A stretch of DNA of 64,000 bases from Lathyrus oleraceus (GCF_024323335.1 NC_066585.1:533906082-533970081), one strand, 5' to 3'; positions 48,078 to 59,440 are shown, counted from the stretch's first letter. Notes: generated by a model not told the origin, from the sequence alone. A program made the numbers and translations.

Positions 48078-48241
48078 AGGCAGCGTTTTGTTATTTTACT
48101 AGAGGAAAAGACAGCGCTTTTTAGTAAAAAGCGCTGCTAAAGGTTGTCAATAGAGAGCGCTTTTTACTAAAAAGCGCTGCTAAAGGTTGTCAATAGAGAG
48201 CAATTTTTTTGCTAAAGCGCTGCTAAAGGTTGTCACTAGTG
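48078..48241. repeat. CACTA subterminal repeats, right end
   Basis: Three units with AGCGCTTTTTA / TAAAAAGCGCTGCTAAAGG and spacer TTGTCAATAGAGAG, the last decayed (GAGCAATTTTTTTGC). They face the TAGTG end. The motif core GCGCTTTT matches the array at the other end of the element. Confidence 0.7.
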
Positions 48242-48244
48242 TTA

Positions 48245-49452
48245 CGCGGTTGAATTATCAAGTTTTTCCCCTTTCACATATGACAGCAACTTTATAATAT
48301 ATAAATCTTTTATATAAATTATATATTTTATGACTAAACAGCATCGAGTCTATGAAAAATAAATATTTAAATTAAGCCAGGTCTTGATCGAGAATATAAG
48401 TATTGAATAGTTGATTAAAACTTTTCGAAAATTTAATTTTAATGTAGCTTCCCACTTGCCACCCTGCTGAATGGAAATTAAAATCAAATGACAATCTTTG
48501 ATCATGTATGTTTGAACATTAGTTTTTTTTAATCTTCGATGATAAACAATAGTTTTAAAAGCTGGCTTGGAGTCTTTTCTTAATGTTATTTTCCCAAATG
48601 GTTTCAACGGTGAGTTTGTAACTCTTATTGTTGAAACATACGAAGATAAGTAGAAAAAGTATAACAGGTGGAGATAAATATGTAAGTAAATTATTAACAA
48701 TTTGAGTGTGTTTTAAAATGACAAAATAAGAAAGAAAGTGAATGTTAATTTTTTAATTTAGAAATAGGTTGAGCATTCCGGATTTAAAAAAACACATTAG
48801 AAAAACTCATCTTCACCCAAAAGTTTAGATTTCATCTTTTCTATATTCAAATTTTTATCGATTTTGTGCAAACTCGAGTATATGCTGAATTATCCTGAAT
48901 ATTCATGCATAAAAACTCTAGAACATTCGAAAGTGTTTGAAATATTATAAGGAAAAAGTGATCCCTTCACAATTATAGTCTCCATCCATTCGATTTAAAT
49001 TAATTTTCTAATGATCTTATAGTATTTTCAAATAATGGTAACCAAAACTTCTGTTTAAATGATCAAAGCATAAACTATTGTGTAGTAGACACATCCTACA
49101 CACCAGAAAAATTTATATCATGAATCCGGGTACAATTTTATTATTTCTTATGGAAATAAAAGTATTATAAAAATTATTATTATTAAGATTCAGATTCAAT
49201 TTTACTAATTTTTGGTATTTGTGTTTGGGAGTCTTGGATAATCGGGAGCACCAATGAGACAATGCTCCAGAACTACAAGAGAGGAAAACACCACATCTCA
49301 ACCAAATCCGACATTTCATTCATTCATAGGCAATGTGAGACTTTAACCACTCACACTCGCACCCAACATTCTCCTCCACAAGTGTGAGTCTCCCACATCC
49401 TATAACAAGATCCAACACCGGATCCAACTCCCGCTCCCTCCACAAAGCCGAA
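48245..49452. other. AT-rich stretch, nothing recognised
   Basis: Only short chance ORFs on both strands. From about 49200 to 49452 the sequence (GGAGCACCAATGAGACAATG and GTGAGTCTCCCACATCC phrases) is probably the leader of the truncated retrotransposon whose LTR follows. Confidence 0.4.
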
Positions 49453-49471
49453 CCACGACTCTGATGTCAGT
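49453..49471 (-). other. Primer-binding-site-like sequence
   Basis: Directly inside the LTR end, the minus strand reads CTGACATCAGAGTCGTGG, close to the TGGTATCAGAGC initiator-Met tRNA site of many plant retrotransposons. Confidence 0.5.
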
Positions 49472-49936
49472 TGTTGGAAAAAGCAAATAATTCAAAGAGA
49501 AAAATAGGAACACAATCACAACACAAGAACATAATATAAAAACTCAAAAACCGGAGAAAAAACCACGACTATTGTCAACAGACAACCAGAGAATAACATT
49601 ATTTTAAAACTGTTACAACACATAATATACTCTCAACTAACTTAGACCCCAGTACATCCACACCCTCCAAAATAAACATGTAACTGCATATCATAAAACT
49701 CTAATACAAGAGTATAAGAGAACAAAGAAAGTCAAATATAAACTTAAAATGCTTTTGTCTTGTGCATTTTGGAATAAAGAACTTGAATCATATATATAGC
49801 ATTGAACTCCTTCTTCCTTCACAAACCTAAGTGATGTGGAACTTCAAAGAACTTGTATCCTATATATAGTATTAGACTCTCTCTTTATTCACAAAACTAA
49901 GCCATGTGAGACTTCTTCAACCATTTACACCAAACA
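49472..49936 (-). mobile_element. LTR of a truncated retrotransposon, probably copia-type
   Basis: A 465-bp unit whose minus strand begins TGTTTGGTGTAAATGG and ends CTTTTTCCAACA, with a primer-binding-site-like sequence next to the CA end. Two related U3 repeats each carry CTATATATA (near 49796 and 49862). No coding region or second LTR follows within the window, so the element was truncated before or after insertion. Copia assignment rests on LTR size and primer site only. Confidence 0.55.
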
Positions 49937-50074
49937 ATTAGAGCATAATTAACAATACTATAATTTTTTTGATAATGATTAAATTATACGAATATATTTT
50001 GAATTAATTGATATATGAATCAACCTTCTTAATGCATATCTATTATAATTTGTACCACATCACCATTATTCGTA

Positions 50075-50079
50075 TGTGA
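50075..50079. repeat. Target-site duplication TGTGA, left copy, of the chromovirus
   Basis: TGTGA precedes TGTAACACCCC at 50080 and recurs at 58687-58691 after ...GTGTTACA. Confidence 0.93.
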
Positions 50080-52111
50080 TGTAACACCCCGATAAAAATA
50101 AGATAATTATTTAAAATAAGTTAATAATATATTTATTAATTTAATTAAATAATTGGATTATTATTATTGGATTATTTTATTATTATTATTATTGGAATAA
50201 AAGTTGGAATTAGAAAAGGCCTCATTTGGTAAAAAGGGTTATTTTCACGTGAAAAAGGAAAAAAGAGACAGAAAAGTGGAAAAGGGCAAAGAGAACCAGA
50301 GAACAAGGGTTGAAGAGAAGAAGAGCTTGAAGCTGAAGGATTGCCGGATTAACCCAGGTAAGGGGGGTTTATCGTCGATTAATGGGTATTATGGGATAAC
50401 ATGTAGTGGGTAGTGATAAACCATGGATTGACTCTGATTAGAATGATGCATGATGAAATTTGTGAAATATTGGATGAACGAAAAATTGGATTATGATTGA
50501 AAGGAATTCGTAGGAATTAGATGTAAAAAAAATGTTAGAATTTGTGAAATCGAATAGGGGATAATTCGTGTTAGGTGATATGAACGATTATTGTGTAAAA
50601 ATTGGATTGTAAGAGGTTGGAATTGGGAGATCTCGTAGCAGAGAAAACAATAGCAGATCTGGAAATCTGGTTTCTGGTCATACGCGTATGGCACTAGGCA
50701 ATACGCGTATGAGATGGTCTGGTACGCGTATGGCATTAGGCATTACGCGTATGGATGAGGAAGATGATGTTTTGAACGTTGTTTGGTCTCTGTTGGTACG
50801 CGTATGGGGAAGTGGTACGCGTAGCATACGCGTATGAGATAGGTGGTACGCGTATGGGATTGGCTGAGAAATGGGCCATACGCGTATGGGACTAGGCAAT
50901 ACGCGTATGGGAAGGATTGTGATTTTTCTGTGCTGTTGTTGTGCAGTTTTTGGTTGTTCAGCTGAGTAATGTAATTTAGCTGATGTATGATAGAGTATGG
51001 ATCATTTCCCGTTGTTTTAAGTAGTATAGGTATTAGTAGAGTGTGCTAATGCTGTGATTGATTATGTGGTATGACATGATATGATTATGTGGTGAATATG
51101 TTGATGATGTATGATGATATGCATAATGTGATGAATGTATCTATCATGTATGAAATTATGAATGGACTGTTTATGGCTTAGAGTGTGAGCATATGTCCAT
51201 TGTGGATGATTGTTGATGTTTGCATGACTAAGTGATTTAGCTTGCATATTGTGGCCTTTATGGTGGTAGCTAATTCCCATGGTGAGGAATTAGTGAGTGA
51301 ATCATTGTGGATGATTGTTGATGTTTGCATGCTAGGTGATTAGCGTGCATATCATAGCCCTTGGGGTGGTAGCTAATTCCCATGGTGAGGAATTAGTGAG
51401 TGAGTCACTAGGTCTCAAATGAGTGGGACTAGTGGGCTTGGTAGCCGTACCTGGATTTGGTCGGTGAGGTTGAACTATACGTTCACGAATAGTCGGTACC
51501 GCATGCATGGAGTCTCATTGCATAATGTATGTATGTATGGCATATAATATGAATGGATGTATTCCAATATTATATGCGTGTTGTATGGTTGTGTTGAGTT
51601 TGAGTATGATGATGATGATGATGATGATTATGAGTTGATATTGTCGTTGCTGAATATGTGTGATCTGATTAGGGTGATGATATGTGTTAAATTACTTAGC
51701 ATTACATGATATTTTATAATGCTTATTATATTGATTGAGGAACTCACCCTTACAACTATTTTTCAGGTAACGAGCAGTGATTGAGTAGAAGCTAGTCCTT
51801 GGAGTCTAGTGTAGTTCCTTAGTGGGTCATGCTCTGGTAGATGTAACATCGGGACGGGATGTTTTAATTGTTTTCAGATTTGGTTGTTGAACAACTTTAC
51901 ATGTAATGTGTTACATGTTTTGCATGATTGATTTGATTTCTATCCGCTGCGTATTGTGCAAATGCTTTATGTTTTGAATTAATAAAAGAGCATGACGGTT
52001 ATTTGGTGAATGGTGTGAAATGATTGTGTGACACCCTTAATTGCATAATTACTCTGATTGATATATTGCTATTTTAATTAAATATTTGGGGTATTTTAGA
52101 AGGGTGTTACA
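50080..52111 (+). repeat. Chromovirus 5' LTR
   Basis: TGTAACACCCCGATAAAAAT to GGGTGTTACA. It holds the TACGCGTA array (50678-50910) and a two-copy repeat of about 120 bp at 51195-51410 (GTGGATGATTGTTGATGTTTG ... GTGAGGAATTAGTGAGTGA). Confidence 0.95.
50678..50910. repeat. Array of ten palindromic TACGCGTA motifs in the LTR
   Basis: Ten TACGCGTA cores within about 230 bp, most extended to ATACGCGTATG, separated by irregular spacers of 10-50 bp. The same array is in the 3' LTR (57254-57485). ACGCGT fits the CGCG box (A/C/G-CGCG-C/G/T) bound by plant CAMTA factors, so it could be an enhancer; this is inference. Confidence 0.85.
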
Positions 52112-52115
52112 TTAG

Positions 52116-52131
52116 TGGTATCAGAGCATAG
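52116..52131 (+). other. Chromovirus primer-binding site
   Basis: TGGTATCAGAGCATAG, four bases after the 5' LTR, complementary to the 3' end of initiator-Met tRNA, the usual primer for this clade. Confidence 0.9.
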
Positions 52132-52234
52132 TCGGTCGAGTCGAGTCGTAATTATTCTGTTCCCCTGTACGGGATAGGTGTTGTGTAACCCTATCAGTAC
52201 TTATTGTTTAGCTTGTTGGGTTTTCAGAATAGAG

Positions 52235-53587
52235 ATGGCTGGAAGAGGTAGAGACGATGCTGCGATTGCTGAGGCTCTGGGTATGCTAGCTGGAGTACTT
52301 GGAGGGAATCCAAATGTTGTGGGAATGGGAGCTGCTCGTCAACTGAGTGAGTTCCAGAAGAACAATCCTCCAATGTTCAAAGGAGCATACGATCCAGATG
52401 GTGCTCAGAAGTGGTTGAAGGAGATCGAGAGGATCTTCCGAGTGACTGAGTGTGCCGAAAACCAGAAGGTCAGGTTCGGTACGCATATGCTGTCAGAGGA
52501 AGCGGATGATTGGTGGGTTGCTACCCGCACTGAGTTGGAATCTGCTGGGAATGCTGAGATCACTTGGGCTGTGTTCAGAGAGAAATTCCTGAGGAAGTAC
52601 TTTCCAGAGGATGTCAGAGGAAAGAAAGAGATAGAGTTCTTGGAATTGAAGCAGGGCAACCGGTCTGTTACTGAGTATGCTGCTAAGTTCACAGAGCTGT
52701 CGAAGTATTACACTCCCTATGCTGAGGCTACTGGGGAATTTTCAAAGTGTGTGAAGTTTGAGAACGGGTTACGTCCCGAGATCAAGCAGGCTATTGGATA
52801 TCAGCGGATCAGAGTGTTTTCTGATTTGGTTGACTGTTGCAGGATTTTTGAACAGGATACCAAGGCCAGAGCGGAGAGCTATCATCAGAGGGTTGATAGG
52901 AAAGGCAAGAATCAGAATGATCGTGGAAAACCGTATGCAGCTGGCAAAGGTTTTCAGAGCCAGAGTGGGATGAAGAGGCCTAGTGGGGGAGACTCTAGTG
53001 CCCCTGCTAAGTGTTACAGATGTGGTCAGGCTGGACATCGTATCCATGAGTGTACCAGTAATGAGAGGAAGTGTTTCAAGTGTGGAAAAGGTGGTCATTT
53101 GGCTGCAGAGTGTCGGTCGAAGACTGTGACTTGTTTCAACTGTGGAGAGTTGGGTCATATTAGCCCACAGTGTCCTAAGCCGAAGAAAGAGAATCAGTCG
53201 GGAGGCAAGGTCTTTGCTTTATCGGGTTCTGAGACTTCTGCAGATGATCGTTTGATCCGAGGTACGTGTTATATTAATGGCTTTCCTCTTGTAGCTATTA
53301 TTGACACAGGTGCGACTCATTCCTTTATATCTTTGGATTGTGCTGTGAAACTTAAATTAGAGATATCTGAGATGCATGGTAGTATGGTGATTGATACTCC
53401 TGCGAAGGGTTCAGTGACTACTACTTCAGTTTGTTTAAATTGTCCTTTGAGTATTTTTGGTAGAGACTTTGGGATGGACCTAGTGTGTCTTCCACTAGTG
53501 CAGATTGATGTTATCCTGGGTATGAACTGGTTGGTGTTTAACCGAGTCTATATCAACTGTTTTGATAAGACTCTGATCTTTTTTTGA
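52235..53587 (+). pseudogene. Chromovirus gag and protease
   Basis: Starts MAGRGRDDAAIAEALGML (an in-frame ATG at 52178 is less likely since gag normally begins here). The capsid-type gag domain includes KNNPPMFKGAYDPDGAQKWL, then WAVFREKFLRKYFPEDVRG. Three CCHC knuckles follow: CYRCGQAGHRIHEC, CFKCGKGGHLAAEC and CFNCGELGHISPQC. Protease has AIIDTGATHSFIS and VILGMNWL. An extra T in a run of seven (53579-53585) makes TGA at 53585-53587; one base fewer would continue FFEIEEGKS. Gag itself is intact and could be translated. Confidence 0.92.
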
Positions 53588-56489
53588 GATTGAGGAAGGA
53601 AAGAGTTTATTTCTATCTGCAAAGCAAGTGAATGAGGAAGTAGCAGATGGGGCAGAGTTGTTTATGCTGTTAGCGACTTTGTAGGCTAAAGATAAACTGG
53701 TGATTTGCGATCTAGCCGTGGTGTGTGATTTTCCTGATGTGTTCCCTGAAGAAGTGAATGAATTGCCGCCAGAGCGTGAAGTTGAGTTCTCGATTGATTT
53801 GGTACCTGGTACTAGGCCGATATCGATGGCTCCGTACCGTATGTCTGCTGTTGAGTTAACTGAATTGAAGAGTCAGCTGGAAGATCTGTTGGATAAGAAA
53901 TTTATTCGTCCGAGTGTGTCGCCGTGGGGTGCACCAGTGTTATTGGTTAAGAAGAAAGAAGGTACTATGAGGTTGTGTGTGGACTACAGGCAACTGAATA
54001 AAGTAACGATCAAGAATCGGTATCCTTTGCCGAGGATTGATGATTTAATGGATCAGTTGGTTGGTGCGAGTGTGTTCAGCAAAATAGATTTGAGATCGGG
54101 GTATCATCAGATACGTGTGAAAACTGAGGATATTCAGAAGACTGCTTTCAGAACAAGGTATGGACATTATGAATATTCTGTAATGCCTTTTGGTGTGACT
54201 AATGCGCCTGGAGTATTTATGGAGCATATGAATAGGATTTTCCATTCGTATCTAGACCAGTTTGTTGTGGTGTTTATTGACGATATTTTGGTGTACTCGA
54301 AATCTGAAGAAGAGCATGCTGAGCATTTGAGAATGGTTTTAAGAGTTCTACGAGAAAAGAAGTTATTTGCTAAACTGTCTAAGTGTGAATTTTGGTTGGA
54401 AGAGGTTAGTTTTCTTGGTCACGTGATTTCAAGAGGTGGTGTTGCTGTTGATCCTTCTAAGATAGAAGCGGTATCTAAGTGGGAAGCTCCGAAGTCAGTT
54501 TCTGAGATAAGGAGTTTTCTTGGACTTGCAGGTTATTATTGGAAATTCATTGAGGGATTCTCTAAGTTGGCGTTACCGTTGACGATGTTGACTAGAAAGG
54601 GGCAAGCGTTTGTTTGGGACTCAAAATGTGAAGAAGGTTTCCAAGAGTTAAAGAGAAGGTTAACTACTGCTCCTATTCTGATATTACCAAGTCCGTCGGA
54701 ATTATTTGAGGTTTACTGTGATGCTTCATTGTTGGGTGTGGGTGGTGTGTTGATGCAGAACAAGCAGGTTATAGCTTATGCTTCGAGACAATTGAGGGTT
54801 CATGAGAGGAACTATCCGACACACGATTTAGAGTTGGCAGCTGTGGTTTTTGTTCTGAAGTTATGGAGGCATTATTTGTACGGGTCAAGATTTGAAGTTT
54901 TCAGTGACCATAAAAGTTTAAAGTATTTGTTTGATCAGAAAGAGCTGAATATGAGACAGAGGAGATGGTTAGAGTTTCTGAAGGATTATGACTTTGGTTT
55001 GAATTACCATCCGGGTAAAGCAAACGTAGTGGCTGATGCATTGAGTCGGAAATTATTGCATATGTCTATGTTAATGGTTAAGGAATTGGATTTAATTGAG
55101 CAGTTTAGAGACTTGAGTTTGGTGTGTGAGAGTACTCACAATAGTGTTAAACTGGGAATGTTGAAGTTAACAAGTAGTATTCTGGATGAGATTAGAGAGG
55201 GTCAGAAATCCGATGTGTTTTTGGTTGATAAGTTGACTCTAGTGAATCAAGGTCAAGGTGGTGAATTCAGAGTTGATGAGAATGGTGTTTTGAAATTTGG
55301 TAATCGGGTGTGTATTCCGGATGTTACCGAACTTAAGAAGAGTATTCTTGAGGAAGGACATCGTAGTGGCCTGAGTATTCATCCTGGAGCTACGAAGATG
55401 TATCATGATTTGAAAAAGTTATTTTGGTGGCTGGGAATGAAAAGAGAAATTGCGAGTTTTGTTTATTCTTGTTTGACTTGTCAGAAGTCAAAGATTGAGC
55501 ATCAGAAGCCGTCTGGGCTAATGCAACCGTTGGTTATTCCAGAGTGGAAGTGGGATAGTATCAGTATGGATTTTGTTTCTGGTTTACCGAGGACAATTAA
55601 GAATTTTGAAGCTATTTGGGTGATTGTTGACAGATTGACAAAATCGGCTCATTTCATTCCGATCAGAATGGATTATTCGTTAGAGAGATTAGCTGAATTG
55701 TATATTGAGAAAATTGTAAGTTTGCATGGTATTCCGTCGAGTATTGTTTCGGACAGAGATCCTAGATTTACATCGAAGTTCTGGGAAGGTTTGCAGAGGG
55801 CTTTGGGAACTAAGCTGAGATTGAGTTCTGCATATCATCCGCAGACTGATGGTAAGACTGAGAGGACGATTCAGTCACTAGAGGATCTTTTGAGGGCTTG
55901 TGTTTTGGAAAAGGGAGGTGCTTGGGATTGTTATTTACCTTTGATTGAGTTTACCTACAACAATAGTTTTCATTCGAGCATTGGTATGGCACCGTTTGAA
56001 GCTTTGTATGGTAGGAGATGTCGGACACCTTTATGTTGGTATGAGTCCGGTGAGAGTGTTGTGGTTGGACCGGAGATTGTTCAACAAACTACGGAAAAGA
56101 TTAAGATGATTCAAGAGAAGATGAGGATTGCTCAGAGTCGTCAGAAGAGTTATCACGACAAGAGAAGGAAGTCACTTGAGTTTCAAGAGGGAGATCATGT
56201 GTTTCTTCGTGTTACTCCAATAACTGGTGTTGGTCGAGCTTTGAAGTCGAAGAAGTTGACACCTCGATTTATTGGTCCTTATCAGATTTTGGAGAGGATA
56301 GGGGAGGTAGCCTATCGTATCGCTTTACCGCCGTCACTTGCGAATTTGCATGAGGTTTTTCATGTGTCTCAGTTGAGGAGGTACATTCATGATCCGTCGC
56401 ATGTGGTCCAAGTAGATGATGTCCAGGTGAGAGATAACCTGACTATTGAAACATCACCTATGAGGATTGAGGATCGAGAGTTGAAGTAG
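53588..56489 (+). pseudogene. Chromovirus RT, RNase H and integrase
   Basis: In the frame lost at 53585 the polyprotein continues to a TAG at 53682-53684, after which about 930 codons are open. [36 protein letters not shown] [12 protein letters not shown] and the FIDDILVYS active box. RNase [26 protein letters not shown] and [13 protein letters not shown]. Integrase: HHCC finger ([19 protein letters not shown]), Asp in SMDFVSGLP, Asp in [11 protein letters not shown] and Glu in [19 protein letters not shown], then the GPY/F-type [20 protein letters not shown]. All catalytic residues are present; only frame lesions disable it. It stops at TAG 56487-56489. Confidence 0.92.
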
Positions 56490-56606
56490 TTGCGGGGTAA
56501 AGAGGTTGCGTTGGTAAAGGTAGCTTGGGGAGAACCAGCAGGTGGCAGTGTGACTTGGGAACTTGAGAGCCAGATGAAGGAGTCTTATCCAGAGTTATTC
56601 ACTTGA
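56490..56606 (+). pseudogene. Chromodomain-like integrase tail cut off by TAG
   Basis: In frame after the TAG: LRGKEVALVKVAWGEPAGG, SVTWELESQMKESYPELF and a natural TGA at 56604-56606. It matches the chromodomain-like end of Tekay/Del integrases, where R-x-(V/L)-K-Q-LRGKE is usual, so the TAG replaces a CAG. Without this tail the integrase would lose its chromatin-targeting end. Confidence 0.85.
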
Positions 56607-56633
56607 GATATGTTTTCGAGGACGAAAACTCTT

Positions 56634-56648
56634 TTAGTGGGGGAGAGT
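56634..56648 (+). other. Chromovirus polypurine tract
   Basis: TTAGTGGGGGAGAGT immediately before the 3' LTR TGTAAC, the standard plus-strand primer position. Confidence 0.88.
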
Positions 56649-58686
56649 TGTAACACCCCGATAAAAATAAGATAATTATTTAAAATAAGTTAATAATATA
56701 TTTATTAATTTAATTAAATAATTGGATTATTATTATTGGATTATTTTATTATTATTATTATTATTGGAATAAAAGTTGGAATTAGAAAAGGCCTCATTTG
56801 GTAAAAAGGGTTATTTTCACGTGAAAAAGGAAAAAAGAGAGACAGAAAAGTGGAAAAGGGCAAAGAGAACCAGAGAACAAGGGTTGAAGAGAAGAAGAGC
56901 TTGAAGCTGAAGGATTGCCGGATTAACCCAGGTAAGGGGGGTTTATCGTCGATTAATGGGTATTATGGGATAACATGTAGTGGGTAGTGATAAACCATGG
57001 ATTGACTCTGATTAGAATGATGCATGATGAAATTTGTGAAATATTGGATGAACGAAAAATTGGATTATGATTGAAAGGAATTCGTAGGAATTAGATGTAA
57101 AAAAAAATGTTAGAATTTGTGAAATCGAATAGGGGATAATTCGTGTTAGGTGATATGAACGATTATTGTGTAAAAATTGGATTGTAAGAGGTTGGAATTG
57201 GGAGATCTCGTAGCAGAGAAAACAATAGCAGATCTGGAAATCTGGTTTCTGGTCATACGCGTATGGCACTAGGCAATACGCGTATGAGATGGTCTGGTAC
57301 GCGTATGGCATTAGGCATTACGCGTATGGATGAGGAAGATGATGTTTTGAACGTGGTTTGGTCTCTGTTGGTACGCGTATGGGGAAGTGGTACGCGTAGC
57401 ATACGCGTATGAGATAGGTGGTACGCGTATGGGATTGGCTGAGAAATGGGCCATACGCGTATGGGATTAGGCAATACGCGTATGGGCAGGATTGTGATTT
57501 TTCTGTGCTGTTGTTGTGCAGTTTTTGGTTGTTCAGCTGAGTAATGTAATTTAGCTGATGTATGATAGAGTATGGATCATTTCCCGTTGTTTTAAGTAGT
57601 ATAGGTATTAGTAGAGTGTGCTAATGCTGTGATTGATTATGTGGTATGACATGATATGATTATGTGGTGAATATGTTGATGATGTATGATGATATGCATA
57701 ATGTGATGAATGTATCTATCATGTATGAAATTATGAATGGACTGTTTATGGCTTAGAGTGTGAGCATATGTCCATTGTGGATGATTGTTGATGTTTGCAT
57801 GACTAAGTGATTTAGCTTGCATATTGTGGCCTTTATGGTGGTAGCTAATTCCCATGGTGAGGAATTAGTGAGTGAATCATTGTGGATGATTGTTGATGTT
57901 TGCATGCTAGGTGATTAGCGTGCATATCATAGCCCTTGGGGTGGTAGCTAATTCCCATGGTGAGGAATTAGTGAGTGAGTCACTAGGTCTCAAATGAGTG
58001 GGACTAGTGGGCTTGGTAGCCGTACCTGGATTTGGTCGGTGAGGTTGAACTATACGTTCACGAATAGTCGGTACCGCATGCATGGAGTCTCATTGCATAA
58101 TGTATGTATGTATGGCATATAATATGAATGGATGTATTCCAATATTATATGCGTGTTGTATGGTTGTGTTGAGTTTGAGTATGATGATGATGATGATGAT
58201 GATTATGAGTTGATATTGTCGTTGCTGAATATGTGTGATCTGATTAGGGTGATGATATGTGTTAAATTACTTAGCATTACATGATATTTTATAATGCTTA
58301 TTATATTGATTGAGGAACTCACCCTTACAACTATTTTTCAGGTAACGAGCAGTGATTGAGTAGAAGCTAGTCCTTGGAGTCTAGTGTAGTTCCTTAGTGG
58401 GTCATGCTCTGGTAGATGTAACATCGGGACGGGATGTTTTAATTGTTTTCAGATTTGGTTGTTGAACAACTTTACATGTAATGTGTTACATGTTTTGCAT
58501 GATTGATTTGATTTCTATCCGCTGCGTATTGTGCAAATGCTTTATGTTTTGAATTAATAAAAGAGCATGACGGTTATTTGGTGAATGGTGTGAAATGATT
58601 GTGTGACACCCTTAATTGCATAATTACTCTGATTGATATATTGCTATTTTAATTAAATATTTGGGGTATTTTAGAAGGGTGTTACA
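56649..58686 (+). repeat. Chromovirus 3' LTR
   Basis: 2,038 bp, nearly identical to 50080-52111. Differences seen: one extra ATT in the ATT microsatellite, an extra GA in a GAGA run, one or two extra A in a homopolymer, and substitutions such as GTTGTT/GTGGTT, GGACTAGG/GGATTAGG and GGAAGG/GGCAGG. Confidence 0.95.
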
Positions 58687-58691
58687 TGTGA

Positions 58692-59124
58692 CACCTTTTA
58701 AATTTCATCTTCACTTCTCAAAAGACACCATCAGAGTGTTAGAGGTCATGAATTCAAGTCTCGACAAATGCACAAAATATACTAACTTAACAATTACTTA
58801 TTAACTTCAATACATATTATTTTCATTAAATTTATATAACATTATTTTTAATTTTTTCTTCAATTATTTTTTAATTATAAAAATTAGAGAAAATAAATTT
58901 TGATATATATTTTTAATTTTATTTTCTATTCTATATTCTTCATATTATGTTAGACAAATAAATTAAATACAAATAACAATATTCATGATTGCTCACATAT
59001 AAGAATATAGATTTTGTCAAAATTATTTGTATTTTGCATAATTTTTTTACATTGATCATAGAGAATATAATAAAAATCTAGATAATAATGTCTAAAATAA
59101 GAAGTATAATATTTTAACTAATAT
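58692..59124. other. AT-rich stretch, nothing recognised
   Basis: Very AT-rich, homopolymer-laden sequence without credible ORFs. The same character continues at 59450-60140. Confidence 0.5.
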
Positions 59125-59440
59125 CAACATTGTTTGGATTGATGGAACATGATGGAGCGGAGCGAAATAAAATGGTATAAACTCATATTTCATTGTTTGA
59201 TTTAATTAAAAATGGATGGAATGGAGCGGAAAATGATGGAATGCATTTCATTCCATTCCATCACTTTCCATCACTTTTTATACCTTCGGATTTGAGTGGA
59301 ATGAGAAAATTGCTCTATTCCGTTATAAAATACCCAAACAATAAAATGACATATTTATTCAATTTTGTTCCGCTCCGCTCCATTTCACTCTGTTCCGCTC
59401 CATTCCGCTCCCTTCGTTTTAGTGTATCCACAAAATTAAG
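59125..59440. mobile_element. Foldback MITE-like element
   Basis: The left arm has GGAGCGGAGCGAAAT and GGAATGGAGCGGA. The right arm has CCGCTCCGCTCCATTTCAC and CCGCTCCATTCCGCTCCC, their near reverse complements. The middle has an inner inverted pair (GATGGAATGCATTTCATTCC). Total about 315 bp with no coding capacity, as for a MITE. Ends and superfamily are unclear; a TTGTTTGGAT-type end is likely on the left. Confidence 0.55.

Larger units (their letters stand above)
19936..48241. mobile_element. Composite CACTA complex: two elements head to head
   Basis: The left terminus is CACTACGCCAAATAAGGG at 19936. The inner termini meet at 43345/43346 as TTTTTGGCGTAGT followed by CACTACGCCAAAAA, an exact palindrome about one C. 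The right terminus is ...CACTAGTG at 48234-48241. Both halves carry GCGC-rich subterminal repeats at each end and an Ulp1-protease gene reading outward (minus on the left, plus on the right), as expected for two related elements in inverted orientation. The outermost flanks are both TTA. An 18.1-kb Ogre sits in the left half. The right terminus matches the left only in CACTA, so that end is less sure. Confidence 0.6.
43346..48241 (+). mobile_element. Right CACTA element carrying captured gene fragments
   Basis: Starts CACTACGCCAAAAAGTGC (43346; a duplicate start at 44002) and ends TAGTG at 48241. Order: hairpin subterminal array, captured GDI 5' region, FAS2-like exon, Ulp1 protease exons, 3' subterminal repeats. 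All genes read plus. I see no transposase. The layout is a gene-capturing (Pack-type) CACTA derivative. The right terminus is supported by the subterminal repeats and the CACTA-like end but is not a good inverted repeat of the left end. Confidence 0.65.
50080..58686 (+). mobile_element. Tekay/Del-like chromovirus (Ty3/gypsy), complete structure, broken frames
   Basis: 8,607 bp with LTRs of 2,032 and 2,038 bp, TGTGA duplications, an initiator-Met primer-binding site, gag with three zinc knuckles, protease, RT, RNase H, integrase, a chromodomain-like tail and a polypurine tract. By eye the LTRs differ by only three or so substitutions and three small indels in simple repeats, which implies a recent insertion. 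Yet the ORF has a one-base T insertion (53579-53585), TAG at 53682-53684 and TAG at 56487-56489. Integration was probably carried out by proteins of another copy, unless all lesions are later. Confidence 0.93.
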
